64,000 bases of DNA from the NCBI RefSeq assembly GCF_011392125.1, contig NZ_JAAJBU010000003.1:248001-312000 (forward strand), given 5' to 3'. Each line of letters starts with the position of its first letter. Within the stretch, counting starts at the first letter, position 1. Below the pieces are notes generated by a model that saw nothing but the letters and a program-made list of their open reading frames with translations, was not told where the DNA came from and did not search any database. Below, piece after piece: positions 52,338-60,231 of the stretch. A program made the translations under genes and the position numbers. The stretch is from Flavobacterium lotistagni (GTDB taxonomy: Bacteria > Bacteroidota > Bacteroidia > Flavobacteriales > Flavobacteriaceae).

Positions 52338-53366
52338 ATGGGAGCGACAGTTACTACTGCAAACACTGAAGAGAAGACTTGGGGCGGCGGAAATGAGCCA
52401 CTCGGAGCGAGTTACGGCAAATTGATGATGTGGTTTTTCATCGTATCGGATGCCTTGACTTTTTCCGGATTTTTGGGGGCTTACGGCTTTTCAAGATTTA
52501 AGTTTATTGAAACTTGGCCATTGCCAGACGAGGTTTTTACTCACTTCCCATTTATGCACGGGGTTTCAGCGCCGATGTACTATGTAGCGTTGATGACTTT
52601 TATCCTGATTTTCTCGTCGGTAACGATGGTGTTGGCGGTAGATGCCGGGCATCACATGAACCGCAGCAAAGTTGCTTTTTACATGTTTTTGACCATCATT
52701 GGCGGTTTGATTTTCGTTGGCTCACAAGCTTGGGAGTGGAAGAATTTCATCCACGGTGAGTATGGTGCAATTGAAACCAAAGGAGGAAGCTTGTTGCAAT
52801 TCGTTGACAATACCGGTAAAAGGGTCAAGCTTGAAGATTTTGCGGTAGTACTTCCAGAAGAAAGGGAGCAACTCGAACGCAACAAAGGGAAATGGTTCAT
52901 GAGTGAGCCGGCTTTGCCTACCTATTCTGTTGCCGAAGTTCAGGCTGGGTTCAAGGCGCACCCTGAAATTTTAGTAAGAACTGAAGTAATCTACAAAGAC
53001 GACAAAGCGACCAAAGCAGACGCTACTATCGATCACACGCTAAGCAAGCCGAAACACAAAACTGTACTAACAAGAGCAGAATCTGAGAAAAGATTGGCCA
53101 ATGCTCATTTAGTAGTCGAAGGTGCCAACTTAGTGAGAAACGAATACGGCAGCAAACTCTTCGCAGATTTCTTCTTCTTTATCACTGGTTTCCACGGATT
53201 CCACGTTTTCTCTGGAGTGGTAATCAATATCATTATTTTCTTCAACGTTTTACTAGGAACTTACGATAAGAGAAGAACATACGAAATGGTAGAGAAAGTC
53301 GGTTTATACTGGCACTTCGTAGACTTAGTTTGGGTATTCGTATTTACCGTTTTCTATCTTGTTTAA
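52338..53366 (+). CDS. Cytochrome c oxidase subunit III (long form with soluble insertion)
   Basis: 342 residues. The N-terminal part has helices LMMWFFIVSDALTFSGFLGAYG, MYYVALMTFILIFSSVTMVLAV and FYMFLTIIGGLIFVGSQAWEW. The C-terminal part ends GFHGFHVFSGVVINIIIFF and YWHFVDLVWVFVFTVFYLV, both typical of subunit III. Between helix 3 and the next helix is a charged insertion of about 120 residues (about 140-262; EEREQLERNKGKW, TRAESEKRLANAH) absent from the short paralogue. I recall such long forms in other flavobacteria. The insertion probably faces one aqueous side of the membrane, role unknown. Confidence 0.9.
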   Translation: MGATVTTANTEEKTWGGGNEPLGASYGKLMMWFFIVSDALTFSGFLGAYGFSRFKFIETWPLPDEVFTHFPFMHGVSAPMYYVALMTFILIFSSVTMVLAVDAGHHMNRSKVAFYMFLTIIGGLIFVGSQAWEWKNFIHGEYGAIETKGGSLLQFVDNTGKRVKLEDFAVVLPEEREQLERNKGKWFMSEPALPTYSVAEVQAGFKAHPEILVRTEVIYKDDKATKADATIDHTLSKPKHKTVLTRAESEKRLANAHLVVEGANLVRNEYGSKLFADFFFFITGFHGFHVFSGVVINIIIFFNVLLGTYDKRRTYEMVEKVGLYWHFVDLVWVFVFTVFYLV

Positions 53367-53384
53367 TCTATTTAAGCTATCATT

Positions 53385-53735
53385 ATGTCACACGAGCACG
53401 CATCAAATACCAAAAGAATCTGGTTTGTTTTCGGATTGCTATCAGTAGTCACCACAGTAGAAGTTATCCTTGGAATTACCAAGCCTGCTGCTTTACACGA
53501 TAACTTGCTTTTAGGAATGAACCTGCTAAATTGGATTTTCTATATTTTGACTATTTTCAAAGCTTATTATATTGTTTGGGCTTTCATGCACATGGAAGGA
53601 GAAACTCCAGGGCTTAGATGGTCGGTAGTAGCAACAGTAGTTTTTCTAGTAATTTACTTGCTTTTTATATTGCTCATCGAAGGAGATTACATTTTTGAAG
53701 TGTTCAAAGATTCTACAATAAAATGGAATTTTTAA
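53385..53735 (+). CDS. Cytochrome c oxidase subunit IV-type small membrane protein
   Basis: 116 residues with three helices (IWFVFGLLSVVTTVEVILGI; LLNWIFYILTIFKAYYIVWAFMHM; WSVVATVVFLVIYLLFILLI). KAYYIVWAFMHMEGE resembles the helix 2 pattern of bacterial CtaF/CyoD-like subunit IV proteins, which stabilise the oxidase. It starts 18 bp after subunit III. A terminator hairpin follows, so the oxidase-subunit part of the cluster ends here. Confidence 0.87.
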   Translation: MSHEHASNTKRIWFVFGLLSVVTTVEVILGITKPAALHDNLLLGMNLLNWIFYILTIFKAYYIVWAFMHMEGETPGLRWSVVATVVFLVIYLLFILLIEGDYIFEVFKDSTIKWNF

Positions 53736-53754
53736 CAACATATTAATTCGCTGA

Positions 53755-53782
53755 AAAGGGTACGCATTGCGTGCCTTTTTTT
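53755..53782 (+). terminator. Intrinsic terminator after the subunit IV gene
   Basis: AAAAGGGTACGC, 3-nt loop, GCGTGCCTTTTTTT (one bulge). Its T tract runs into the TATTTTTG -7 box at 53782. Confidence 0.7.
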
Positions 53783-53789
53783 ATTTTTG
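53782..53789 (+). promoter_or_regulatory. Predicted -7 box of the SCO-like gene
   Basis: TATTTTTG, 25 bp upstream of the ATG at 53815; overlaps the end of the terminator T tract. Confidence 0.45.
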
Positions 53790-53814
53790 TAACGGTTTTG
53801 TCAGATACCGCACA

Positions 53815-54453
53815 ATGAAAAAAAACCTAATCCTTTTTATATTATTTGTCTTGCCAATTGTGGCCTATTTGTTCTTTGCCACAGGTGTCAACAGTTTTAT
53901 TTTTTTGCCTACTGTGACACCGTCAGTTCCTGATATTGGGCATTGGAAATCACTCGATGGGCAGCCGGTCTCGCTCAATAAGAAAATTACTATTCTAGGC
54001 TTTACGGGCGATAATATTTTGACGCACAAGGGCAATTATTTCAACTTGAATCAAAAAATTTACAATAAAAACCGAGACTTCAAAGATTTCCAGTTTGTCA
54101 TGATTGCTCCAGAAGGCACGCAGGACGAGGTTAAGCAAATCCTGAACAGCTTGAAAGATTTAACCAACACTTCAAAATGGTTATTTGTGTTTGCGCCCAC
54201 CAATGAAATTCAGGATTTTTACAATACATTAAAACTCAAAGGAAAACTCGATGCACATTTTGGAACCGAGAATGTCTTTATCATCGATAAAAAACGCAAC
54301 CTGCGCGGCCGCAAAGACAAAGACCAATACAAAGAAGGTTACAACGCCGCGTCGCCGTCCGATTTATATAACGAAATGACCGACGATGTCAAGGTAATTT
54401 TGGCTGAATACCGTTTGGCTCTCAAGAAAAACAACGCAGACCGTCAAATATAA
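53815..54453 (+). CDS. Membrane-anchored SCO/thioredoxin-fold protein lacking the CxxxC motif
   Basis: 212 residues. N-terminal helix NLILFILFVLPIVAYLFFATG, then a periplasmic domain. The domain can be laid beside the true SCO protein encoded next: KKITILGFTGDNILTHKGNYFNLNQKI corresponds to KVYVLEFFFSTCPSICPIMNRSMLDI, FQFVMIAPEGTQDEV to FGIVSITIDPEHDTSEV, and NVFIIDKKRNLRGRKD to GLFALIDKEGNIRCRKD. The copper-binding CxxxC and His are absent. I conclude it is a degenerate SCO paralogue, perhaps structural or a partner in copper delivery. The longer frame from 53767 is rejected because the -7 box lies inside it. Confidence 0.7.
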   Translation: MKKNLILFILFVLPIVAYLFFATGVNSFIFLPTVTPSVPDIGHWKSLDGQPVSLNKKITILGFTGDNILTHKGNYFNLNQKIYNKNRDFKDFQFVMIAPEGTQDEVKQILNSLKDLTNTSKWLFVFAPTNEIQDFYNTLKLKGKLDAHFGTENVFIIDKKRNLRGRKDKDQYKEGYNAASPSDLYNEMTDDVKVILAEYRLALKKNNADRQI

Positions 54454-54462
54454 ATTATTGTT

Positions 54463-55149
54463 ATGCTCAAAAACAAATCCTACATCTGGGTGTCGCTCAT
54501 CGTTTTATTGTTCGGCATTTACGCCGTCCCGAAAATCATCGATCGTATTAAAAATGGTGACGTGGTGAAAGGCGAACGCTTAGATACTGTTAGTGGTAAC
54601 CAATCCGGAGCCGATAAATTGCAAACGATTGGCCCAGCGCCTAAATTTGAACTTACAGACCAAAACGGAAAGAAAATTTCTAATACCAATTACAAAGGAA
54701 AGGTCTATGTACTAGAATTTTTCTTTTCGACTTGCCCATCAATTTGCCCAATCATGAACCGAAGCATGCTCGATATAGAGCAGCAGTTTTTTGGCAATCC
54801 GAATTTTGGCATTGTTTCTATTACCATTGACCCTGAGCACGATACTTCCGAAGTGTTGAAAACGCACGCTGAATCCTTAGGTGTAAAATCTTCCAATTGG
54901 CATTTCTTAACGGGCGACAAAAAGTACATTTACGATTTAGCCAACAAGGGTTTTAATTTATATGCCGGTGAGAACAAGAAAGCCAGTGGTGGTTTTGAAC
55001 ACTCCGGTCTTTTTGCCCTGATTGATAAAGAAGGAAACATCCGTTGTCGTAAAGACGATTACGGAAATCCAATTTTATATTATGATGGATTAGAAAAAAC
55101 CGGCGTAAAGGCCATCAAACAAGACATTGCAATTTTATTAAAAGAATAA
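54463..55149 (+). CDS. SCO1/SenC family copper chaperone
   Basis: Delivers copper to, or reduces, the CuA site of cytochrome oxidase. 228 residues: N-terminal anchor helix (SYIWVSLIVLLFGIYAVPKII), then a thioredoxin fold with copper-binding CPSICP (about residues 91-96) in EFFFSTCPSICPIMNRS. The conserved His is in FEHSGLFALID (about 182). TIDPEHDTSEVL is also family-typical. It lies 9 bp after the CxxxC-less paralogue and overlaps the next ATG by one base, so the three genes form one unit. Confidence 0.95.
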   Translation: MLKNKSYIWVSLIVLLFGIYAVPKIIDRIKNGDVVKGERLDTVSGNQSGADKLQTIGPAPKFELTDQNGKKISNTNYKGKVYVLEFFFSTCPSICPIMNRSMLDIEQQFFGNPNFGIVSITIDPEHDTSEVLKTHAESLGVKSSNWHFLTGDKKYIYDLANKGFNLYAGENKKASGGFEHSGLFALIDKEGNIRCRKDDYGNPILYYDGLEKTGVKAIKQDIAILLKE

Positions 55150-55721
55150 TGAAAAACAATACAGAAATACAGTCGCCATTGGCATCCGAAGGTTCGCTCG
55201 AGCAAAAATTCAATAAGTTCATCATTGCCGTGTCAGTATTGATTCCGGTAGTCGTTGCAGTTTTGTTCAGCGTAAAGTTGGATGATTTTGGTATCAAAAC
55301 AGAGCCACTTACTTTTCTTCCGCCGATTTACGCTACAATCAACGGCATTACGGCTATTGTTCTTGTGGTTGCGGTGAGGGCTATAAAAAACGGCAACCGC
55401 AAGCTTCACGAAAAACTAATGACATTGGCTATCGCACTTTCAGTGATGTTTTTGGTAATGTATGTTGCTTACCACATGACTTCGGAGTCGACCAAATTTG
55501 GCGGTGAAGGCATTATTCGCTATGTGTATTTCTTCTTGTTGATATCACACATTTTACTCTCTATAGCCGTAATTCCTTTGGTGTTGATTAGTTATGTTCG
55601 AGCATTGGCAGAACGTTTTGATCGCCACAAAAAGATTGCGAAAATCACTTTCCCGATTTGGTTGTATGTAGCGGTAACGGGCGTTATTGTTTATTTGATG
55701 ATTGCCCCATATTATGTATAA
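55149..55721 (+). CDS. DUF420 family membrane protein (cytochrome oxidase assembly-linked)
   Basis: 190 residues with five predicted helices (FIIAVSVLIPVVVAVLFSV; LPPIYATINGITAIVLVVAV; LMTLAIALSVMFLVMYVAYHM; GIIRYVYFFLLISHILLSIAVIPLVLI; ITFPIWLYVAVTGVIVYLMI). Conserved His residues in YVAYHMTSES and FFLLISHILLS fit metal or heme ligation in the CtaG-like DUF420 family, usually found beside SCO and oxidase genes. Starts on the last base of the SCO stop codon and overlaps the next gene. Confidence 0.9.
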   Translation: MKNNTEIQSPLASEGSLEQKFNKFIIAVSVLIPVVVAVLFSVKLDDFGIKTEPLTFLPPIYATINGITAIVLVVAVRAIKNGNRKLHEKLMTLAIALSVMFLVMYVAYHMTSESTKFGGEGIIRYVYFFLLISHILLSIAVIPLVLISYVRALAERFDRHKKIAKITFPIWLYVAVTGVIVYLMIAPYYV

Positions 55722-55971
55722 AAAAGCCGTGTTCGGAATTCCAAAATCGATAAAGGTTCGACAGCTTTTATTGGGAACTTTTATATTCTTGATTGGGATT
55801 TCTTCTTACGGACAATGCGCCATGTGCCGGGCTGCGCTTGAAGGTGAAGGCAATATAAAAAAAGCAGAAGCAGTCAATGACGGAATTGTTTACCTGATGA
55901 TGATTCCTTACATTTTGGTTGGAGCCATCGGTATTTTCATTTTCCGGATGTACCGCAAGCGCAAATCCTAG
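55714..55971 (+). CDS. Small exported CxxC membrane protein
   Basis: 85 residues from the ATG at 55714, which overlaps the DUF420 stop by 8 bp. A signal-like segment (VRQLLLGTFIFLIGISSYGQ) is followed at once by CAMCRAALEGEGN, and one C-terminal helix (GIVYLMMIPYILVGAIGIFIF) ends in a basic tail. The CAMC pair would face the periplasm. I do not know a named family. Position at the end of a SCO-DUF420 unit suggests a role in oxidase maturation (copper or disulfide handling). Its stop codon overlaps the stop of the convergent DUF4403 gene within CTAG. Confidence 0.75.
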   Translation: MYKKAVFGIPKSIKVRQLLLGTFIFLIGISSYGQCAMCRAALEGEGNIKKAEAVNDGIVYLMMIPYILVGAIGIFIFRMYRKRKS

Positions 55972-57362
55972 AACCCGTCCACTGAAACGGAAACATCGCC
56001 GGCTACTTTTACAAAGGCAATAATGGCTTTGTTGGTGAGTTGGATGCGCTGAAAATCGATTCCTTTCAAACTGCCGTTAACAAACACGCCGGGCATCGGA
56101 GAGTAATTCTTCAGGTACTTTTGCATACTGGCTTTTCCTTCGTCTAAATTGGGCTGGATCGAATAGCGGCAACTTTGCTGGATTTTCTTCAAGATATAGC
56201 CTTGTGCCAACCAATTGGCAGTTTTCATCAAACGGCTTTTGGTGTCGAGCACATAATTCAAATCATCGAAATAGACTTCTTTAGTAGTATCGTTATACTG
56301 AGGAAAACCACTGAGGTAAATTCGCCCGTTAACGCTTCCCAGTACATCGAGCGCGATAATCATTTTATTGTCTTTGTGCCAAATTCCGACGTTTTGTACC
56401 GTGATTTTTTTACTGCCCGATGCGAATTCCTGCCCGGCGAAATTTTTGGTCATGATCTTCGAAGCTTGCTCATAGGTCGATACTGCGACGATGTTTGCCG
56501 TAACGTGCTCCGGCATCGATTGTACAGCTTTGAGCAAGATTTTATTGCGGTCGAAACGATTCTCAGGTTTGGGCCCGATCAAAGTTTCCATAGAACATTT
56601 GAGCCCCATTTCAAAAGCGACGGCATTCGGTTGTAATTTTGAGTCGGTTACATATAATTCCTGCGGCACGACCCTGAGCCAACTTTCGTAGTTTTCATTC
56701 ATCTGAAATGGCGTACAGATTTTTTCTAAAGCGTCGAGTACGTTCGGTTTGAAATCCATCGATTGGGCTATGGCGGCATCAATGCTTTTTTCGATTTTGG
56801 TTTTAAACAGACTGATGGCCGGATTAATCAAGTAGGTAATCGGCACCGCTTTTCCTAGCACGGTCACACTCGGACTTTCGTTCCAGTTCAGCGATTTGAA
56901 TTCGGTATTGGTGTTGATTTTCCAGTTCGTCAGATGCACCTCGCTGAGCAAATTCACATTGCCATTAAAGTTGAATTCTTTTACGTTGTAAAGGTCGATG
57001 CCTAATTTGTTTGTGCCGATGCGATATTTTACCAGTGCTTTAAGCGGTAATACTGTTTTTATTTTGCCGTTCGTTTGTTCTAAAGTAATCGGTGCCAGTT
57101 TCCAGATTTTGACCTCGAGGTCATCGTCGTTGATGTTGTTGTCTTCGTAGATTAGCCCGTTGAGTGTTTTGTTGGTTTGGTTCTCAATATCTTTGAGTTT
57201 GATTTTTACCGGAATGTTGATGTAAGAAACCGCATTGTCATACAACAAAGGAGAAGCATCGTCCGGTTCGGGTTTTAACGCTTCGATTTTTTGAGTGCTG
57301 CTGCAACTGCTGATTATCAAAATCAAGAATAGTAATAATAAGGAACGCAAACCGATAGTCAT
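55968..57362 (-). CDS. DUF4403 family lipoprotein
   Basis: 464 residues from the ATG at 57362, which yields a lipoprotein signal (GLRSLLLLFLILIISSC, lipidated Cys near 19). A frame start at 57395 would place the predicted -7 box inside the gene. The body matches the DUF4403 pattern: SYINIPVKIKLKDIENQTNKTLNGLIYED near the N-terminus, TYLINPAISLFKTKIEKSIDAAIAQSMD in the middle, and a repeated second half (GMKCS, QNVGIWHKDNKMIIALDVLGSVNGRIYLSG). The fold may be tubular lipid-binding, but function is unknown. Convergent with the oxidase assembly genes. Confidence 0.85.
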   Translation of the reverse strand: MTIGLRSLLLLFLILIISSCSSTQKIEALKPEPDDASPLLYDNAVSYINIPVKIKLKDIENQTNKTLNGLIYEDNNINDDDLEVKIWKLAPITLEQTNGKIKTVLPLKALVKYRIGTNKLGIDLYNVKEFNFNGNVNLLSEVHLTNWKINTNTEFKSLNWNESPSVTVLGKAVPITYLINPAISLFKTKIEKSIDAAIAQSMDFKPNVLDALEKICTPFQMNENYESWLRVVPQELYVTDSKLQPNAVAFEMGLKCSMETLIGPKPENRFDRNKILLKAVQSMPEHVTANIVAVSTYEQASKIMTKNFAGQEFASGSKKITVQNVGIWHKDNKMIIALDVLGSVNGRIYLSGFPQYNDTTKEVYFDDLNYVLDTKSRLMKTANWLAQGYILKKIQQSCRYSIQPNLDEGKASMQKYLKNYSPMPGVFVNGSLKGIDFQRIQLTNKAIIAFVKVAGDVSVSVDGF

Positions 57363-57382
57363 TGTATAGAGAATTAGTGTCG

Positions 57383-57390
57383 CAAAATTA
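57383..57390 (-). promoter_or_regulatory. Predicted -7 box of the DUF4403 gene
   Basis: Minus strand TAATTTTG, 20 bp upstream of the ATG at 57362. Confidence 0.5.
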
Positions 57391-57527
57391 GTCAAAGCGG
57401 ATTATTTGCAGGTGGTTTGTAACAAAAAATATTGGCTGCGGTCTAACGGCTTTGTTTTGGTATCGATGCAAAACCATCCACGATTATTTTTTGACCAAAA
57501 AGTAAGATTAAAATTAAAATTGTACAG

Positions 57528-57535
57528 TACCTTTG
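57528..57535 (+). promoter_or_regulatory. Predicted -7 box of the tolC-like operon
   Basis: TACCTTTG, 22 bp upstream of the ATG at 57558. Confidence 0.55.
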
Positions 57536-57557
57536 TCACTCTTTGAACCCATTTAGC

Positions 57558-58916
57558 ATGAAGAAAATCATCAGTTTTGTCTTTGTCGTTTCCTTATCGG
57601 TTCAAGCCCAATCGAAAAAATGGACACTGCAAGAATGTGTGCAATACGCATTAGAGCACAACATCAGCATTAAGCAAAGCCAGCTAGATTCGCAAAGTGC
57701 CGATATTGAAAAAAGTGCCGCCGTCAGTAATTTTCTACCGGGTATTGGAGCCAGTGCTTCTCATTCTTGGAACATCGGATTGAATACCAACATCGTCACC
57801 AATACTCTAGAGAATCAAACTACACAATTTACTTCTGCGGGTTTAGATGCCGGAATCGATATCTACAAAGGCCTTCAAAACCAAAATACTTTTCGCAAAG
57901 CCAAACTTTCACAATTGGCCGCTCAGTACAAACTTTCCAAAATGCGTGACGACATTGCTTTGAATGTAGCCAATGCTTACCTACAGATTTTGTTCAACAT
58001 GGAAAACATCAAAGTACAGCGCGAGCAACTTTCACTTGATGAAAAACAAATGGTCCGTACTCAGGAGTTAGTCAATGCCGGCTCGATTCCTAGTGGCGAT
58101 TTGTTAGATATCAAGGCGACTGTTGCCACTGACCAACAACGCGTAATAGCCGGTGAAAATACTTTACTCATCTCAAAATTAAGCTTGGCCCAATTGCTCC
58201 AGCTTAAAGATTTTCGCGATTTCGACGTGGCCGATCCGGATTACGACGCCAAACAAAGTGAAGTCATGTTTCAAACGCCAGAAGCCATTTACGATAAAGC
58301 GAAACAAGAACGCGTCGAGGTAAAGATTGCCCAAACCAATCTCGCCATTTCAGAAAAAGATGTTCAAATCAGTAAAGGTGCTTATCAGCCTACTTTAAAA
58401 GGGTTTTATTCTTTCAACACTAGGATTTCTTATGCCGAAATTCCAAAATTCGACAATGCGGGAAATTTCCTTGGTTACGGTAATGCAGCTCCATTTTTTA
58501 ATCAGTTCAGCGACAATAAAGGCCACAATTTCGGAGTACAACTTAGTGTTCCGATTTTCTACGGATTTGCCACACGCAATAATGTTTCAAGATCAAAAGT
58601 TGCTTTGGAACGCAGCAAGATAGCCCTTTCACAAGCAGAATTAGATTTAGAGCGGAGTGTTTTTACCGCGTACACTGATGCCAAAGGTGCTTACAAAGCT
58701 TATGAAGCCGCGCTCACTTCACTTCAGGCCCGCGAAGGTGCTTTCAATTACGCCAAAGAACGTTATGCCGTTGGTATGATGAATGCCTTTGATTTCAGTC
58801 AAGCCCAAAGTTTATATGCCAACGCCCAATCCGAAGTGTTGCGCACCAAATACGATTATATTTTCAAAACCAAGGTGGTCGAATTTTATTTTGGCGTTCC
58901 CGTGGTAATTAAATAA
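57558..58916 (+). CDS. TolC-family outer membrane efflux protein
   Basis: Outer-membrane exit duct of a tripartite efflux system. 452 residues from the ATG at 57558, which places a short signal peptide (MKKIISFVFVVSLSVQAQS) at the N-terminus. Two OEP repeats are visible: WTLQECVQYALEHNISIKQSQLDSQSADIEKSAA at the start of the first and EAIYDKAKQERVEVKIAQTNLAISEKDVQISKGAYQPTL at the start of the second. The long coiled helices form the periplasmic tunnel. Followed 10 bp later by its adaptor. No inner-membrane pump gene is adjacent. Confidence 0.93.
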   Translation: MKKIISFVFVVSLSVQAQSKKWTLQECVQYALEHNISIKQSQLDSQSADIEKSAAVSNFLPGIGASASHSWNIGLNTNIVTNTLENQTTQFTSAGLDAGIDIYKGLQNQNTFRKAKLSQLAAQYKLSKMRDDIALNVANAYLQILFNMENIKVQREQLSLDEKQMVRTQELVNAGSIPSGDLLDIKATVATDQQRVIAGENTLLISKLSLAQLLQLKDFRDFDVADPDYDAKQSEVMFQTPEAIYDKAKQERVEVKIAQTNLAISEKDVQISKGAYQPTLKGFYSFNTRISYAEIPKFDNAGNFLGYGNAAPFFNQFSDNKGHNFGVQLSVPIFYGFATRNNVSRSKVALERSKIALSQAELDLERSVFTAYTDAKGAYKAYEAALTSLQAREGAFNYAKERYAVGMMNAFDFSQAQSLYANAQSEVLRTKYDYIFKTKVVEFYFGVPVVIK

Positions 58917-58926
58917 AAACCAGATT

Positions 58927-60231
58927 ATGTCAAAGAAAACTACTTATTTTCTAGTCGGAGCTGCCTTAGTTTTGGTGGTGGTATTGATAGTGCTGTCAAA
59001 AAAAGGAATTATCGGCAACAAAGAAAACATCGTTGAAGTTGAGGTGGCTCGCGCTGATACGATGACCATTGTTGAAACGGTTTCGGCTACGGGAAAAATC
59101 CAGCCGGAAATAGAAGTTAAAATTTCATCGGAAGTTTCTGGCGAAATCATCGCACTGCCCATCAAAGAAGGACAAGTAGTCAAGAAAGGCGATTTGCTAG
59201 TGCGAATTAACCCAGATTTGTATACATCGGGTTATAACAGAACCATCGCAGGATTATCACAAACTAAAGCAGGTTTAAGTCAAGCCGATGCTGCTTTTCG
59301 CGAAGCCAAGGCGAATTACGATCGCAGTAAAACCTTGTTCGAGAAAGGCATTATCTCAAAATCAGATTGGGACAAAGCCGTTTCCGCCTACGAAAGCGCG
59401 CAAGCCAATAAACAATCGGCCTATTACAATGTAAAAAGTGCGTCGGCTACGGTGAATGAAGCGAAAGACAACCTCGGAAGAACCACCATTTATGCACCGG
59501 CAGACGGAACGATTTCGATGCTGAACGTAGAACTTGGCGAACGTGTGCTGGGAACGCAACAAATGACCGGAACCGAGCTTTTGCGCGTGGCGAATCTTAA
59601 TAACATGGAAGTCGAAGTAGATGTGAACGAAAACGACATCGTAAAAATCAACGTCGGCGATTCGGCCAGAGTAGAAGTGGATGCTTACTTAAAGAAGAAA
59701 TTCCGCGGCGTGGTCACTAGTATTTCGAATTCGGCCAGTACTGCTTTAACCGCTGATCAAGTGACCAATTTCAAAGTCAAAGTCAGAATTTTGAAGGAAT
59801 CTTATCAGGAATTATTGATGGGCAAGCCGGCGAGCTATTCGCCTTTCCGTCCTGGAATGACCGCGACAGTTGATATTATTACCCAGCGAAAGGAAAAGGT
59901 ACTCGGAATTCCAATCAGTGCTGTAGTAGTCAAATCAGACACCACAGCAGTTAAGAAGCTGGGCGTAGAAGATCCAAATTCTGAGGAAAATAAAGTCAAG
60001 CCCAAAAGCGATAAGAAATACGAATGTGTTTTCGTAAAAGTAGGCGATAAATCTAAAATCCGCATTATCAAAACCGGTATTCAAGACGACACCAATATTG
60101 AAGTCACCCAAGGCATACAAAAAGGCGACGTCATTATTACTGGCCCATATACCACCGTAGCCAAAGATTTAAATTCAGGCGATAAAGTCAAAATTGCCGA
60201 CAAGAAAAATTCAACCGAACCCAAAAAATAA
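58927..60231 (+). CDS. Periplasmic adaptor (HlyD/MacA-type membrane fusion protein)
   Basis: 434 residues. N-terminal anchor helix (TTYFLVGAALVLVVVLIVLS), a split biotinyl-lipoyl domain (VSATGKIQPEIEVKISSEVSGEIIALPIKEGQVVKKGDLL and TTIYAPADGTISMLNVELGERV), a helical hairpin of about 90 residues (SQTKAGLSQADAAFREAKANYDRSKTLFEKGI), a beta-barrel domain (VNVGDSARVEVDAYLKKKFRGVVTSI) and a Lys-rich tail (ADKKNSTEPKK). The MacA-like layout suggests an ABC (MacB) partner encoded elsewhere. The stop codon shares its last A with the tsaB ATG. Confidence 0.92.
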   Translation: MSKKTTYFLVGAALVLVVVLIVLSKKGIIGNKENIVEVEVARADTMTIVETVSATGKIQPEIEVKISSEVSGEIIALPIKEGQVVKKGDLLVRINPDLYTSGYNRTIAGLSQTKAGLSQADAAFREAKANYDRSKTLFEKGIISKSDWDKAVSAYESAQANKQSAYYNVKSASATVNEAKDNLGRTTIYAPADGTISMLNVELGERVLGTQQMTGTELLRVANLNNMEVEVDVNENDIVKINVGDSARVEVDAYLKKKFRGVVTSISNSASTALTADQVTNFKVKVRILKESYQELLMGKPASYSPFRPGMTATVDIITQRKEKVLGIPISAVVVKSDTTAVKKLGVEDPNSEENKVKPKSDKKYECVFVKVGDKSKIRIIKTGIQDDTNIEVTQGIQKGDVIITGPYTTVAKDLNSGDKVKIADKKNSTEPKK

